Below, piece by piece: positions 43,535-52,849 of a stretch of 64,000 nt of DNA. Location of the stretch: contig NZ_CP121445.1 of the NCBI RefSeq assembly GCF_029689925.1, positions 4,014,501 through 4,078,500 of the forward strand, written 5' to 3'. Every line of letters starts with the position of its first letter. Within the stretch, counting starts at the first letter, position 1. The notes beneath the pieces are model-generated. The model searched no databases, had not been told where the DNA came from, and worked only from the letters and a program-made list of their open reading frames with translations. Source of the DNA: Anaerocolumna sp. AGMB13025 (lineage in GTDB: Bacteria; Bacillota; Clostridia; Lachnospirales; Lachnospiraceae). The position numbers and the translations under genes are program-made.

Positions 43535-43610
43535 AATGATTATCATTTGCAATTATTATATGATTAATTGCGAAACTTGTCAATATTGTAAATGAAAATT
43601 ATTATCAATT
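43535..43610 (-). promoter_or_regulatory. feo promoter with two Fur-box-like sites
   Basis: Minus strand TTGACA (43578-43583), 17-bp spacer, TATAAT (43555-43560): a perfect consensus. AATGATTATCATT (43535-43547) lies over the start point, and AATGAAAATTATTATCAATT (43591-43610) lies just upstream of -35. Both resemble Fur boxes, so iron repression is likely. Confidence 0.85.
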
Positions 43611-43629
43611 AATCGGTATATTTATTTGA

Positions 43630-43680
43630 TTACCAAAAAAAAGCATCTTATTGATTCTAATTCTCAACAAGATGCTTATA
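43630..43680 (-). terminator. Terminator of the DUF815 gene
   Basis: AAGCATCTT...TGA pairs with TCA...AAGATGCTT (43638-43679), followed on the minus strand by a long U-run. It lies 20 nt after the stop at 43700. Confidence 0.85.
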
Positions 43681-43699
43681 TCACTCTGTAATAAAATGT

Positions 43700-45028
43700 C
43701 TACTCTTTTATCTGTCCTGCCAGGTAATTAATAAACTGCTGGGCAGTCCTGCCGGAACGTCCTCCGTGGTTCATTTCCCATATATTAGCCTTGGCACACA
43801 GTTCTTCCTCCGTAAGGGTAATACCATCAAGCTGTTTGGACAGCCCTTTTACGATTTCATAAAACTCTTTCTGGCTAGGCGCTGAATAATTAATGGATAT
43901 ACCAAATCTTGCAACCAGAGACAATTTTTCCTGCATGGTGTCGGAATGATGAAGCTCATCTTTTGACATATCCGAACGGTCACTCCAGGTTTCCCGAATC
44001 AAATGCCTGCGGTTGGACGTCGCATAGATTAAAATATTATCCGGCTTGGTTTCTAAACCGCCTTCGATCACTGCTTTTAAATATTTATATTCAATTTCAA
44101 ACTCTTCAAAAGACAGATCATCCATATATATGATAAACTTATAATTACGGTTTTTCACCTGGGCGATAACGGCGGATAAATCTTCAAACTGGTGCTTATA
44201 TATTTCAATCATACGAAGACCTCTGGCATAATACTCGTTTAAAATCGCTTTGACACTGGTAGATTTTCCGGTACCGCTGTCACCGAAAAGCAGGACATTA
44301 TTCGCTTTTCTTCCTTCTACAAAGGCTTCTGTATTATCAATTAGTTTCTTTTTCTGGAGTTCATAACCTACTAAGTCGGTAAGCCTGATATCATCTGTAT
44401 TGGTAATCGGATAAATACTTACCTCACTTACCTCGTGTCTAATACGAAAAGCCTTATTCAGACCGAACTTCCCTACACCATATTCTTTATAGAATTCTGT
44501 AACAATGGATAAAATTCCTTTCTCATCTGCTGCCTGTTCAATTCGGGTACTGAGCATACGAACCTTATCACTGACATTTTTATTATATCTTTTCCCATTC
44601 TTTGCAACTGCCTGGTAATTCAGGATTATACGAAAACAGTTAATACCTAATTCATCTTCCAGGTTACTAAAATCATAATCAAATAATTCCTTGAATATCT
44701 TAAAATCTCCCAGTGCAAATTGATTCACTGTACCGGTAAGGCTCCCTACCTTTTCACAGCTAATACTGAAAGGATTCTCATTGGTGGCAAGTATATATGC
44801 CAGATAGTTATGCCATAAGTTTTGATCGAATCCATACTCCGTGGCTAAATTAAGAAGTCTGTTAATCTGGATGTATATTTTGGCTGTGATTTCTTCCTTT
44901 AAGTCAGACTTAAGCTGTGTCTTTCCCTTTTGTAGGTTAAATTCTTCTATTGCTTTGGCCAAAGAGAATAAGATACTGTCTTGTTCTAAATTACGGTATA
45001 TAACCAGCTTTGATATTTTACTGTACAT
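43700..45028 (-). CDS. DUF815 family AAA+ ATPase
   Basis: A 442-residue protein. The N-terminal half (about 1-230) is helical with no recognised domain. The C-terminal half is an AAA+ module with Walker [13 protein letters not shown] (near 250), Walker [16 protein letters not shown], a sensor region [13 protein letters not shown] and an arginine-rich end [11 protein letters not shown]. This is the conserved DUF815 family, whose role is not established. It begins 37 bp after the chemoreceptor stop, so the two may be co-transcribed. Confidence 0.88.
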   Translation of the reverse strand: MYSKISKLVIYRNLEQDSILFSLAKAIEEFNLQKGKTQLKSDLKEEITAKIYIQINRLLNLATEYGFDQNLWHNYLAYILATNENPFSISCEKVGSLTGTVNQFALGDFKIFKELFDYDFSNLEDELGINCFRIILNYQAVAKNGKRYNKNVSDKVRMLSTRIEQAADEKGILSIVTEFYKEYGVGKFGLNKAFRIRHEVSEVSIYPITNTDDIRLTDLVGYELQKKKLIDNTEAFVEGRKANNVLLFGDSGTGKSTSVKAILNEYYARGLRMIEIYKHQFEDLSAVIAQVKNRNYKFIIYMDDLSFEEFEIEYKYLKAVIEGGLETKPDNILIYATSNRRHLIRETWSDRSDMSKDELHHSDTMQEKLSLVARFGISINYSAPSQKEFYEIVKGLSKQLDGITLTEEELCAKANIWEMNHGGRSGRTAQQFINYLAGQIKE

Positions 45029-45065
45029 GGTTTGTCACCTCATATTCTATCATGGTTTCTTTATA

Positions 45066-47261
45066 TCAGATGCGGAACATGTTTATTGCATCGTTTAATT
45101 CTTTTGCATTGTCACCTAATATCTGTGAAGCGTCTTCCAAAGCTTTTACAGAGGCAGTCTGGGTATTTACTGTTTCTTCTACCATATCGGAATTCGCCAG
45201 GGTTTCTTCAGCAATAGCTGAGATACTTTCCACCGCATTTAAAGTTCCGGTTCTTGCGCTGTCCATGTTTTTCATGTTCAGACTGATTACTGTTAAGCTG
45301 GAAATCAGTTTTTCCACACCATCGTTCATGTCCCGGAAGGTTAGTATGGTGTTTTCTACTATTCCGTTCTGCTTTTCTACAATATTTTCTGCTTCCTTCG
45401 CCGTTACAACGGTTTCGGATGTCTGCTTTGTAATCTCTTCAATTACTTTACGGATTTCCCCTGCTGCCTTAATGGATTGCTCTGCCAGTTTTCTGATTTC
45501 ATCCGCTACCACAGAAAACCCTCTACCGGCTTCCCCTGCCCTGGCGGCCTCGATGGACGCATTTAACGCTAATAAGTTAGTCTGATCGGCTATTTCATTA
45601 ATTACCTGGATAATCCGGTCAATGGAATAGGATTTCGTCTCTAAAGCGGTGATGTTATCCACCACGTATTTTGTAATATTATTCGTAGATTCCGATTGTT
45701 TTGACAATTCTTCCATAGTACTGATTCCCTTGGAAATCATATTTTTGGTATTATCCGTAACTTTTTCTATTTCTTCCAGGTTTTCATATACTACGGTTAT
45801 TTTTTGGGATAATTCATCCATTTGCAGCAGACAATTCTGAGAATCCTGTGCCTGAACAGATATTCCATTGCCGATTTCAGTGATTGCCGTTGAGATGTTG
45901 TCACTGGCTACTGCAATATGACCGGATACCTGCATAATGCTGTCGGCTGAATTCGATACCAGTCCGCTGACATTAGTAACCTTCTGAATCAAACCTCTCA
46001 TGTTATTTAACATTTCAATGGTATTACCGGCTAATACGGTAAATTCATCCTTATGTTTTTCGGATACCTGAACGGTAAGATCCCCCTCCGAAATCTGTTT
46101 TAAATTCTTGTTAATACTCTTTAAGCTTCTGCCAATTCCATTGGATAAATAAAAACCTATTGATGCAGCAATAAGGCAGGCTATCGCAACCAAAATAAAC
46201 GTTATTACTTTTATATCATCTGCCTGTTTCATAAAGCTGGCTTTGGGAACCATTCCGCAGATAATGACACCGGTATTGCCAATTTTACTGTATAGATATA
46301 AGTATTCCTGGGATTTATAGGTAACATACCGGGAACCGGCCGGTTCTTTGGACTTTAAACTGTCCTGAAAATAGTTCTGTCCGGTGAACTGATAGTCCAC
46401 GGTCCGTCCGTCTGCTACTTTATGTCCATTGCCAGAATCGTCTTTTGCATTGTCTGCCAATGCATTGTCTTTATTGGCTGCTTCCTGATCTGTCGTAGAC
46501 ATATTCTCATTATCCCCGGTTAAAATCTCGGTACCATCCGGAGTAACAATTCCTGCAATACTGCCCTTACCAAGTTCCAGTTTGTTTAAAAACTCCATTA
46601 TCTCGTCCCGGCTAACATCAATAATAACTCCAGCATCCTTTGTCTGAAAGGGCCGAAACAGTGAGAAAGCATAGTTAGCAGGATCCAGTTTTAATTTGGA
46701 ATCAACGAGAGGATGCTGACCTCTCCAGTAATATTCTGTCTTGGAATCCGTTAACAGTTTACCTTCCTCTGATTCCGTTAATTCCTTATAAAAACCATCC
46801 ACTATATCAATTCCGCTGGTTAAAGCCGGAATACCGGCAGGAGTTATGATATGTATATCTTCTATAAGTTGTTCAAAATCAACCTTTTTCATAAGGTTTC
46901 TGTCTGTAGCTTTAACAAAGATTCCTCTTTCTGAATCCGTATTATTGGTTACGCCCTGGGCATAATAAGAAATATCCGAATCTTTGGTATACTGTTGGGC
47001 AATGGAATCTACAGAGGTTAATCCTAAACTCATATATTCCGTTGCCATATTAATCGTATTCATCGTAGCCTGTTCATAGTTCGATATCAGCCCCTGGGAT
47101 GCTTTTGTGTAAGATATAATACCTAAAATAATAATAAATATAACCGGCATAACAAAACCAATTATTAATTTCTGGCGGATACCAAATTGATACTTACGTT
47201 TTTTCATGTTTTTTTCCTTATTTGTATGTTTTTCTTTTTTTATAACGTCCATTTTTTTCAT
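45066..47261 (-). CDS. Methyl-accepting chemotaxis protein
   Basis: A chemoreceptor of about 731 residues. A first membrane helix ([19 protein letters not shown]) is followed by a large sensor region (about 55-350) with a Cache-like stretch [22 protein letters not shown] second helix ([21 protein letters not shown]), a HAMP domain and a coiled-coil signalling domain follow. The hairpin tip is [41 protein letters not shown]. The ATG at 47261 has AAGGAG 10 nt upstream; the ATG at 47207 (AAGGA, 7-8 nt) is an equally good alternative. The longer frame to 47327 has no support. The ligand is unknown. Confidence 0.93.
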   Translation of the reverse strand: MKKMDVIKKEKHTNKEKNMKKRKYQFGIRQKLIIGFVMPVIFIIILGIISYTKASQGLISNYEQATMNTINMATEYMSLGLTSVDSIAQQYTKDSDISYYAQGVTNNTDSERGIFVKATDRNLMKKVDFEQLIEDIHIITPAGIPALTSGIDIVDGFYKELTESEEGKLLTDSKTEYYWRGQHPLVDSKLKLDPANYAFSLFRPFQTKDAGVIIDVSRDEIMEFLNKLELGKGSIAGIVTPDGTEILTGDNENMSTTDQEAANKDNALADNAKDDSGNGHKVADGRTVDYQFTGQNYFQDSLKSKEPAGSRYVTYKSQEYLYLYSKIGNTGVIICGMVPKASFMKQADDIKVITFILVAIACLIAASIGFYLSNGIGRSLKSINKNLKQISEGDLTVQVSEKHKDEFTVLAGNTIEMLNNMRGLIQKVTNVSGLVSNSADSIMQVSGHIAVASDNISTAITEIGNGISVQAQDSQNCLLQMDELSQKITVVYENLEEIEKVTDNTKNMISKGISTMEELSKQSESTNNITKYVVDNITALETKSYSIDRIIQVINEIADQTNLLALNASIEAARAGEAGRGFSVVADEIRKLAEQSIKAAGEIRKVIEEITKQTSETVVTAKEAENIVEKQNGIVENTILTFRDMNDGVEKLISSLTVISLNMKNMDSARTGTLNAVESISAIAEETLANSDMVEETVNTQTASVKALEDASQILGDNAKELNDAINMFRI

Positions 47262-47318
47262 ACAGCAGCATCTCCTTCGTAGGTATTTTTCTGGAAATAG
47301 ATAAAAAATGAAACAAAT

Positions 47319-47362
47319 AAAGTCCAAGGAAATATCCGGATGGATATCTCCCTCGACCCTTT
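47319..47362 (-). promoter_or_regulatory. 5' leader hairpin of the chemoreceptor mRNA
   Basis: AAAGTCC...AAATATCC pairs with GGATATCTCC...CCCTTT at the very 5' end of the transcript. On the minus strand it is followed by CTTTATTTGTTTCATTTTTT, so it could act as an attenuator. It does not match the c-di-GMP riboswitch consensus as far as I can tell. Confidence 0.45.
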
Positions 47363-47366
47363 ACCT

Positions 47367-47395
47367 ATAATACACTATACAAATAGGAAATACAA
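47367..47395 (-). promoter_or_regulatory. Promoter of the chemoreceptor gene
   Basis: Minus strand TTGTAT (47390-47395), 17-bp spacer, TATTAT (47367-47372). SigmaA-like rather than SigD-like. Confidence 0.65.
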
Positions 47396-47523
47396 GTGTA
47401 TTAGTATCAAAATTTTACTAAATAATCAAAAATATGTTATCTTTTCCTACCTATATACCTGGTATACTATAAATCTGTTTTTTTCGACAAACTTTTTTTA
47501 CAAATTAACAAATAAATAAAGGA

Positions 47524-47552
47524 ACCCATCCAAGGCTTGGAATAAGTAGGGT
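47524..47552 (-). terminator. Possible terminator after argS
   Basis: CCAAG G CTTGG with outer ACCC/GGGT, followed on the minus strand by TTCCTTTATTTATTT. It lies 37 nt after the argS stop. Confidence 0.45.
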
Positions 47553-47588
47553 GCGTCAGTGAGCACATAATCAATCCGGTGCATCCTG

Positions 47589-49361
47589 TTACATCCTGTC
47601 AGGTGCATCAAAGCCCAGAAGCTCAATACAGGTTTCAAGTATTCCCTGCACCAGCGTAATTAAAGCGATCCAGGATTGCTGCTTTACCTTGTCTTCCTGG
47701 GCAATAATTTTATTTTCATGATAAAAGCTGTTAAACTCATTGGCGATGTCATAAATATACTGGCAGATCTTATGAGGTGCATTTTCCTCAAAGCTATGTT
47801 CAATCACATCATTGAACTTGGATACTTCTAACATCAGGCTGATTTCACTTGGTATTACTGAAGGAATAATCTGAGAGGTTATTTTTTCTGCATTACCAGT
47901 TAGCTCTGCATACTTCATTAAGATTGACTTAATGCGAACAATGGTATATAAAATATATGGTCCTGTATTGCCTTCAAAGGATATAAAACGGTCGATATCA
48001 AAGATATAATCCTTGGAAGCCTGATTGGATAAATCCCCGTATTTTAAAGCAGCCAGACCGACTTTCTTAGCGATACTTTTTGCTTCTTCTTCAGACATTT
48101 CACGGTTTTCCATCATTTTTTCATATACAGCATCATTAATACCCTGTATCAGGTTTTCCAGACGCATTACTCCGCCATCCCTGGTCTTAAAGGGTTTCCC
48201 ATCCTTACCGTTCATCGTGCCAAAACCTAAGAAAGTCAATTTTACCTTATCCTCTAACAGTTTTGTTTTCTTGGCACAACGAAATACCGTTTCAAAATAT
48301 AATTCCTGTCTTTTATCCACAATATAGGTTATGGCATCGGGATTAAACAGTTTTCTTCTCTCTACCATAGTAGCTAAGTCAGTGGTATTATATAAAGTAG
48401 CACCATCGGTCTTTAATATCATACAGGGAGGGATTTCTTTGGTATCCGTATCTTCTTTAACATCTACTACCAATGCACCTTCACTGATTCTGGTATAGTT
48501 ATTCTCTTTCAGATAAGAAATCATATCTGGTATATAAGCCTGTGCATCGCTTTCCTTTTTCCATAAGTCAAAGCTTACATTCAGGTTATCATAATTCTTC
48601 TTTAAATCCGTTACCGATACGTTCAAAATATGATTCCAGAGAGCCATATAACCCCTGTTCCCGTTTTGCAGAAGGAAAGTTGCATTTTTAGCCTCTTCCT
48701 TAAATTCTGCGTGGGTTTTCGAATATTCGTTGGCCGCCGGATATATCTCTTCTAGTTCCGATATGGTAAATGGCGCAGCTTCAGGATATTCCCCAGTATA
48801 AGTTTCATCAAAATAAACTAAATCCGGCTGCCTTTTCTTTAACTCTGTAATAATCAAGCCCATCTGAAGACCCCAGTCTCCCAAATGCACATCACCGATT
48901 ACATTATGTCCCAAATAACGGCTGATTCTCTTTATACTTTCACCGATAACTGCCGAACGGAGGTGTCCTACATGAAGCGGTTTTGCTACATTTGGCCCAC
49001 CGTAGTCAATTACGATGGTTTGAGGATTTTTGGCTTTCTCCGTTCCGTATTGCTCCTGATTACACATTTCATTCAGATAATCTGCAATATAGGTTGTATT
49101 TAACGTTATATTAATAAAACCAGGCATAATTGCTTCAATTTTTTCAAATGTACTGCTGTCTTTCACACAATCTACTACCTCATTGGCAATCATGATAGGA
49201 GCTTTTTTATATAATTTTGCCGCAGCTAATGCTCCGTTGCATTGATATTGGCATAAGTCTGGGCGGTTGGATATCGTAACCATCCCGTACTTCCCGTCAT
49301 ACCCATTCTTTTCAAAGGCCTGCATTAACTCTTCAGCAATCATGTCAATTATTTTCTTCAT
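47589..49361 (-). CDS. argS: Arginyl-tRNA synthetase
   Basis: Charges tRNA-Arg. The 590-residue class I synthetase has the ArgRS N-terminal Add1 domain and the HIGH-type motif in KPLHVGHLRSAVIG (near 128). The DALR anticodon-binding domain comes at the end (FISFEGNTGPYILYTIVRIKSI onwards). The KMSKS site is replaced by PFKTRDGGVMRL, as in many ArgRS enzymes. GGAGG lies 6 nt before the ATG. It is a single gene, with its own promoter at 49464-49492. Confidence 0.96.
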   Translation of the reverse strand: MKKIIDMIAEELMQAFEKNGYDGKYGMVTISNRPDLCQYQCNGALAAAKLYKKAPIMIANEVVDCVKDSSTFEKIEAIMPGFINITLNTTYIADYLNEMCNQEQYGTEKAKNPQTIVIDYGGPNVAKPLHVGHLRSAVIGESIKRISRYLGHNVIGDVHLGDWGLQMGLIITELKKRQPDLVYFDETYTGEYPEAAPFTISELEEIYPAANEYSKTHAEFKEEAKNATFLLQNGNRGYMALWNHILNVSVTDLKKNYDNLNVSFDLWKKESDAQAYIPDMISYLKENNYTRISEGALVVDVKEDTDTKEIPPCMILKTDGATLYNTTDLATMVERRKLFNPDAITYIVDKRQELYFETVFRCAKKTKLLEDKVKLTFLGFGTMNGKDGKPFKTRDGGVMRLENLIQGINDAVYEKMMENREMSEEEAKSIAKKVGLAALKYGDLSNQASKDYIFDIDRFISFEGNTGPYILYTIVRIKSILMKYAELTGNAEKITSQIIPSVIPSEISLMLEVSKFNDVIEHSFEENAPHKICQYIYDIANEFNSFYHENKIIAQEDKVKQQSWIALITLVQGILETCIELLGFDAPDRM

Positions 49362-49463
49362 AAAATCCTCCGTATTATCCTTGGGTCCTGTCTTACCTCA
49401 TTCTTAAATACTTAATAAAATAACCCAATTTCTCTGTTCTTATACCATTTCTTTCATTAAAAT

Positions 49464-49492
49464 ACTCTACCATAATTACATTCGGATGTAAA
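49464..49492 (-). promoter_or_regulatory. Promoter of argS
   Basis: Minus strand TTTACA (49487-49492), 17-bp spacer, TAGAGT (49464-49469). No T-box leader is visible. Confidence 0.6.
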
Positions 49493-49557
49493 TACGTTAA
49501 AAAGGAACAGGGAAGGAAACACATAATAATTAGCAATATTTTTAATTAAATAATCAG

Positions 49558-49600
49558 TTGACAAAAGGTAACTGGTTGCATATAATATGTAACTAGTTAC
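49558..49600 (+). promoter_or_regulatory. marR promoter with two operator half-turn-matched sites
   Basis: TTGACA (49558-49563), 17-bp spacer, TATAAT (49581-49586). GTAACTAGTTAC (49589-49600), a perfect 12-bp palindrome, follows the -10 box. GTAACTGGTTGC (49568-49579) fills the spacer. The two sites are exactly 21 bp apart, two helical turns, consistent with a MarR dimer pair shutting its own promoter. Confidence 0.82.
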
Positions 49601-49629
49601 CTACTATAAAAGAAAGGAGCGATGATACA

Positions 49630-50094
49630 ATGCAGAATATTGATGAAAAGTCTTTCATATTTGGTTCCATTTTTACTTTAGCCAACCGCCTGCAGATACT
49701 CGGAGATAAATTCGATAAGAACATAACGATTAAACAATGGCTCTTATTGGCAGGTATCTCAACCTATACAGAATATGCCCCAACCTTAAGTGAGGTTGCC
49801 ATTCTTATTGGCAACTCCAGGCAGAATGTTAAAAAGATGGCCTTAATTCTGGAACGGGAAGGTTTTTTATCCCTAGTTAAAGATTCTCATGATGCCAGAA
49901 TTCTACGATTGTCACTTACAAAAAAGTGTACTGATTATTTTGATAATCGGGAACATAAGGAACAGGTATTTTTAGACACTTTATTCCGTGGACTTGATCC
50001 GGTTCTTATGAATGGCCTGTATGAAGGTATCATAAAGTTAACCAATAATATAGAAGAAATGGAGAATCAATATGCTCAGGAAGAAAAGGAGTAA
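49630..50094 (+). CDS. MarR family transcriptional regulator
   Basis: A 154-residue winged-helix protein. The DNA-binding part is TLSEVAILIGNSRQNVKKMALILEREGFLSLVKDSHDARILRLSLTKK, with the wing ending at the usual DARxxRLSLT. Helices at both ends form the dimer interface. AAAGGAG precedes the ATG. It overlaps the following DUF6544 gene by 23 bp, so they are translated together. The operators at its promoter indicate autorepression lifted by an unknown ligand. Confidence 0.92.
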   Translation: MQNIDEKSFIFGSIFTLANRLQILGDKFDKNITIKQWLLLAGISTYTEYAPTLSEVAILIGNSRQNVKKMALILEREGFLSLVKDSHDARILRLSLTKKCTDYFDNREHKEQVFLDTLFRGLDPVLMNGLYEGIIKLTNNIEEMENQYAQEEKE

Positions 50095-50938
50095 AGTGCT
50101 TATGATTGTATTTTTCAGTATTGTTTTTATCTTAGCCGTAATCGTAATATTTTTTAATATCCCATGTTCCAAAACACGAAGCAAATTCAATCAATTACAG
50201 AAACAGTATGCTTCTCAAATAACTGATAAAGATGAAATTATCACAGAAGAATCAATAAAAAATCTGCCTGCACCGGTTCAAAAGTATTTCCGTTACTGCG
50301 GATACCTTGGAACACCTATGAGATCCTATATGAAGGCCGAGTTTAAAGACGTAAAATTCCGTATTACTACAAAAGGGAAACCCTCTGAGATACGTATCAA
50401 CTATACCCAATATAATTTTTCTGATATACCACAGCGGTTTGCATATATTGATTCAAGATTTCATGGTATCCCTTTTGAAGGTTTGGATTCCTATGAAAAT
50501 GGAGTTGGCAGTATGAAGGGTGCTATTGCAAAAGTAATCCCTCTGTTTGATGAAAGGGGAGAAGCTATGGACAAGGCTTGTCTGGTTACTTTTCTTGCTG
50601 ATGGCATATTATTTCCGTTTACCTTACTAAATGATTATATCTCCTGGGAAAGTATTGACGATACCCATGCGAAAGCTGTTATCTCCTACTATGGAATATC
50701 AGCCGGTGGTATCTTTACCTTTGATGAAAACGGGGCTATCCTATCGTTTAGAACCGGTGACCGAGCTTCCATCGATATGGATGGTACCACCAGATACTCT
50801 GAATGGTCCGCACTTTGCAGTGAATATGAAAGAACCAATGGTATCTTCCATCCGACAGTTTTGAAGGCGGTTTGGCATTATCCGGAAGGTGATTTTACAT
50901 ACTTTGACGGGAATGATGTTATGATTGAATACAGATAA
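50072..50938 (+). CDS. DUF6544 family membrane-anchored protein
   Basis: A 288-residue protein: one N-terminal membrane segment (KVLMIVFFSIVFILAVIVIFF) then a beta-rich domain of about 250 residues. PAPVQKYFRYCGYLGTPM and MKAEFKDVKFRI are the family hallmark. The function is unknown. GGAG inside the marR 3' end is its ribosome site. Its expression is set by the MarR-controlled promoter, so a role in response to a small molecule or membrane stress is possible. No enzyme active site is recognisable. Confidence 0.8.
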   Translation: MLRKKRSKVLMIVFFSIVFILAVIVIFFNIPCSKTRSKFNQLQKQYASQITDKDEIITEESIKNLPAPVQKYFRYCGYLGTPMRSYMKAEFKDVKFRITTKGKPSEIRINYTQYNFSDIPQRFAYIDSRFHGIPFEGLDSYENGVGSMKGAIAKVIPLFDERGEAMDKACLVTFLADGILFPFTLLNDYISWESIDDTHAKAVISYYGISAGGIFTFDENGAILSFRTGDRASIDMDGTTRYSEWSALCSEYERTNGIFHPTVLKAVWHYPEGDFTYFDGNDVMIEYR

Positions 50939-50948
50939 AGACTTAAGA

Positions 50949-51095
50949 GCTGCTCCAATCTTCAATTTTAGAGAGAGTAAATATTTCTGTGTTTTCTCCA
51001 TTATTTTCTTATAATTCAAGGAATAGTTTATATTCCGCAGAAGCCTTGATTTATAAGGATTCAATTTTATTGAATAATTGGCAGCAGCCCTTTTT
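50949..51095 (+). terminator. Long-range hairpin and U-run after DUF6544
   Basis: GCTGCTCCAAT (50949-50959) can pair with ATTGGCAGCAGC (51077-51088), followed by CCTTTTT. A smaller GGAATA/TATTCC hairpin lies in the loop. The long loop makes efficient termination uncertain. It is similar in plan to the GH3 terminator. Confidence 0.45.
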
Positions 51096-51133
51096 GAGAA
51101 TCACTGGTGCCTGCTTTTAGTTAACCATCCATA

Positions 51134-52351
51134 TCACTTTACTACTTCCTTCAGATTCACCTTTATGGTTTCGCCTTCTTTCATAGTAACATGACCCGAT
51201 TCATAAGGTTTTCCTTCTACCGTAAGACAGACCTGGTCTACTCCGTAATACGTTCCCAGAGTATTGGCTATACATTGCAGTATCCGGTTTTCATAAGCTG
51301 CTCCGGCATTCATATCACTTACCAGTTCTTTGGAGAAATCAACATATACGATATTATCCTTATTCAGATATAAATCCTTTAACTGTGTCTTAATACTGAT
51401 TACAGGTGCACCTTTATTTTCCGCTATTTCTTTTAATGCGTCTGCTAGTTTACTGCTTGTAATATCATTGGTTTGAAAGGAAAGTTCTTTGTCCACCCCA
51501 TAAATAACCTCTTTATCCCCATCCGGATAAAAGAATCTTACCCTTTGCTTAAAAGGTACATCCTGTTCTATTTTGCTTAAGGAAGAGACTACTTCTGCGT
51601 CTGAGGTAGTATACACTGATTTTACTAATCCGACACCGGGTGCATAATAGTCAGTTAACTTATCATTGTTGCCTTCCGTTGTTACCTCCAAAGCTTCATA
51701 GGTTCCAGAGGGGGTAGTTACGCTGACATTACTTCCGGATATATATCGTTTTCTATTATCTGAAAGTGTCCATTCCGTTCCCGGAGTCAAAGGTTCTTTT
51801 AACAGAACTTCACCTTGCCCATCGGAACTGTCTAAAAGATTTTCTCTGTAATAACATTCTTCCTTTAACAAGACCTGGGTAAGCAGTCCGTCCTTAAGTT
51901 CTAAAACCCGAACGGTTTCACTTCCGCCGTTATTACTCCTTAGTTGAATCCTTTCGCCCTTTAAATAATCCGTATATATGTCATAAGAAGCATACTCGTT
52001 ACCTGAGCCTTCATAACGGTATACTACATTATCCTGAAAAGGATAATAATCTTTAATACTAAGTGTTCCCTGAGATTCCTGACCGGTTTCTGAATTGGTT
52101 GATACTGGCTCCTTCGTGGTTTCACCAATTGTTTGGGTCTGACTGCCTGTAGTATCGTTATCCGTTGTATTGGTATTATTACTATCCGCTTTCTTTTGGC
52201 AGGAAGACAGCAGGATGATTGATAAGGTTACCAACGACACTGAAATTAGTTTTTTCTTACCACCAGCGAAATATTTTACTTTATTTCTTTTTGACAAATG
52301 CAATTTTACTTGATACATAAAGAATTGATAAAGACTCTGCCTCTTATTCAC
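51134..52351 (-). CDS. GerM-like sporulation/germination lipoprotein
   Basis: A 405-residue lipoprotein. Basic lead, hydrophobic segment and lipobox LLSSC near residue 52, then a Thr/Ser-rich linker. A middle beta domain starts at YYPFQDNVVYRYEGSG, and the C-terminal GerMN domain (about 270-400) has RVRFFYPDGDKEVIYG, VYVDFSKELV and ILQCIANTLGTYYGVDQVCLTV. The start is GTG at 52351 after GAGG; the ATG just upstream is out of frame. The 31-residue extension before the signal is unusual. Such proteins act in spore envelope assembly or germination. Confidence 0.82.
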   Translation of the reverse strand: MNKRQSLYQFFMYQVKLHLSKRNKVKYFAGGKKKLISVSLVTLSIILLSSCQKKADSNNTNTTDNDTTGSQTQTIGETTKEPVSTNSETGQESQGTLSIKDYYPFQDNVVYRYEGSGNEYASYDIYTDYLKGERIQLRSNNGGSETVRVLELKDGLLTQVLLKEECYYRENLLDSSDGQGEVLLKEPLTPGTEWTLSDNRKRYISGSNVSVTTPSGTYEALEVTTEGNNDKLTDYYAPGVGLVKSVYTTSDAEVVSSLSKIEQDVPFKQRVRFFYPDGDKEVIYGVDKELSFQTNDITSSKLADALKEIAENKGAPVISIKTQLKDLYLNKDNIVYVDFSKELVSDMNAGAAYENRILQCIANTLGTYYGVDQVCLTVEGKPYESGHVTMKEGETIKVNLKEVVK

Positions 52352-52456
52352 ATGATCACCTCGTTTGATTATAATTACCTGCTCTTAATATGGCGCTGAT
52401 AATTCATAATTATACCTGCTGGAACTCTTATTTTTTACAGTTCAAAAAACGAAAAA

Positions 52457-52606
52457 ATACTTGATAAAATCAGTGTGAAACCCGGAGTGAAAGTAGATTA
52501 TTCTATATCTGCATAAAAGCTTTTTTCTGAATCTGAAAATCCGCTTATGATTTATAAATAATCTATACTTTCTTTCCTTATATCCAGGGCTGATTTTATC
52601 AAGTAT
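52457..52606. repeat. Inverted-repeat element, copy 1 (CTTGATAAAATCAG termini)
   Basis: 17-bp perfect terminal inverted repeats, ATACTTGATAAAATCAG (52457-52473) and its complement (52590-52606), enclose 116 bp. An inner GAAAGT-AGATTATT / AATAATCT-ACTTTC pairing is present. On the minus strand the last arm is followed by U6, so it also works as a terminator for the pspC unit. A second copy lies at 61383. Confidence 0.8.
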
Positions 52607-52647
52607 ATCGTTCAAATGATACATGCGTTAAGTTTTAATAATTTATC

Positions 52648-52836
52648 TTAATACTGGCTTGGCATTATGATGGCTGCAACGATATAGGCTACTATTCCTG
52701 TACCGCCTGCCAGGCATAAGATAACCCATAATAATCTGACCACTGTTGGATCCAGATTGATATACTCGGCAATTCCTCCGCATACACCTGCAATCATTTT
52801 GTTTGAATTTGATCTTAATAGTTTTTTCTGTTCCAT
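52648..52836 (-). CDS. PspC domain small membrane protein
   Basis: A 62-residue PspC protein: KKLLRSNSNKMIAGVCGGIAEYINLDPTVVRLLWVILCL, then a membrane helix GTGIVAYIVAAIIMP. AAAGGAGG fixes the ATG at 52836; the frame to 52884 overlaps the previous gene. It is the last gene of padR-DUF1700-DUF4097-pspC. PspC proteins are linked to membrane stress sensing. Confidence 0.92.
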   Translation of the reverse strand: MEQKKLLRSNSNKMIAGVCGGIAEYINLDPTVVRLLWVILCLAGGTGIVAYIVAAIIMPSQY

Positions 52837-52849
52837 TGTTCTTCCTCCT

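Noticed and set aside
47319..47362. c-di-GMP (GEMM) riboswitch before the chemoreceptor
   Set aside because: The conserved core sequences of that class are not visible; only a simple stem is present.
52442..52624. 60-residue minus-strand frame after pspC
   Set aside because: It coincides with inverted-repeat element copy 1 and lacks a ribosome site.
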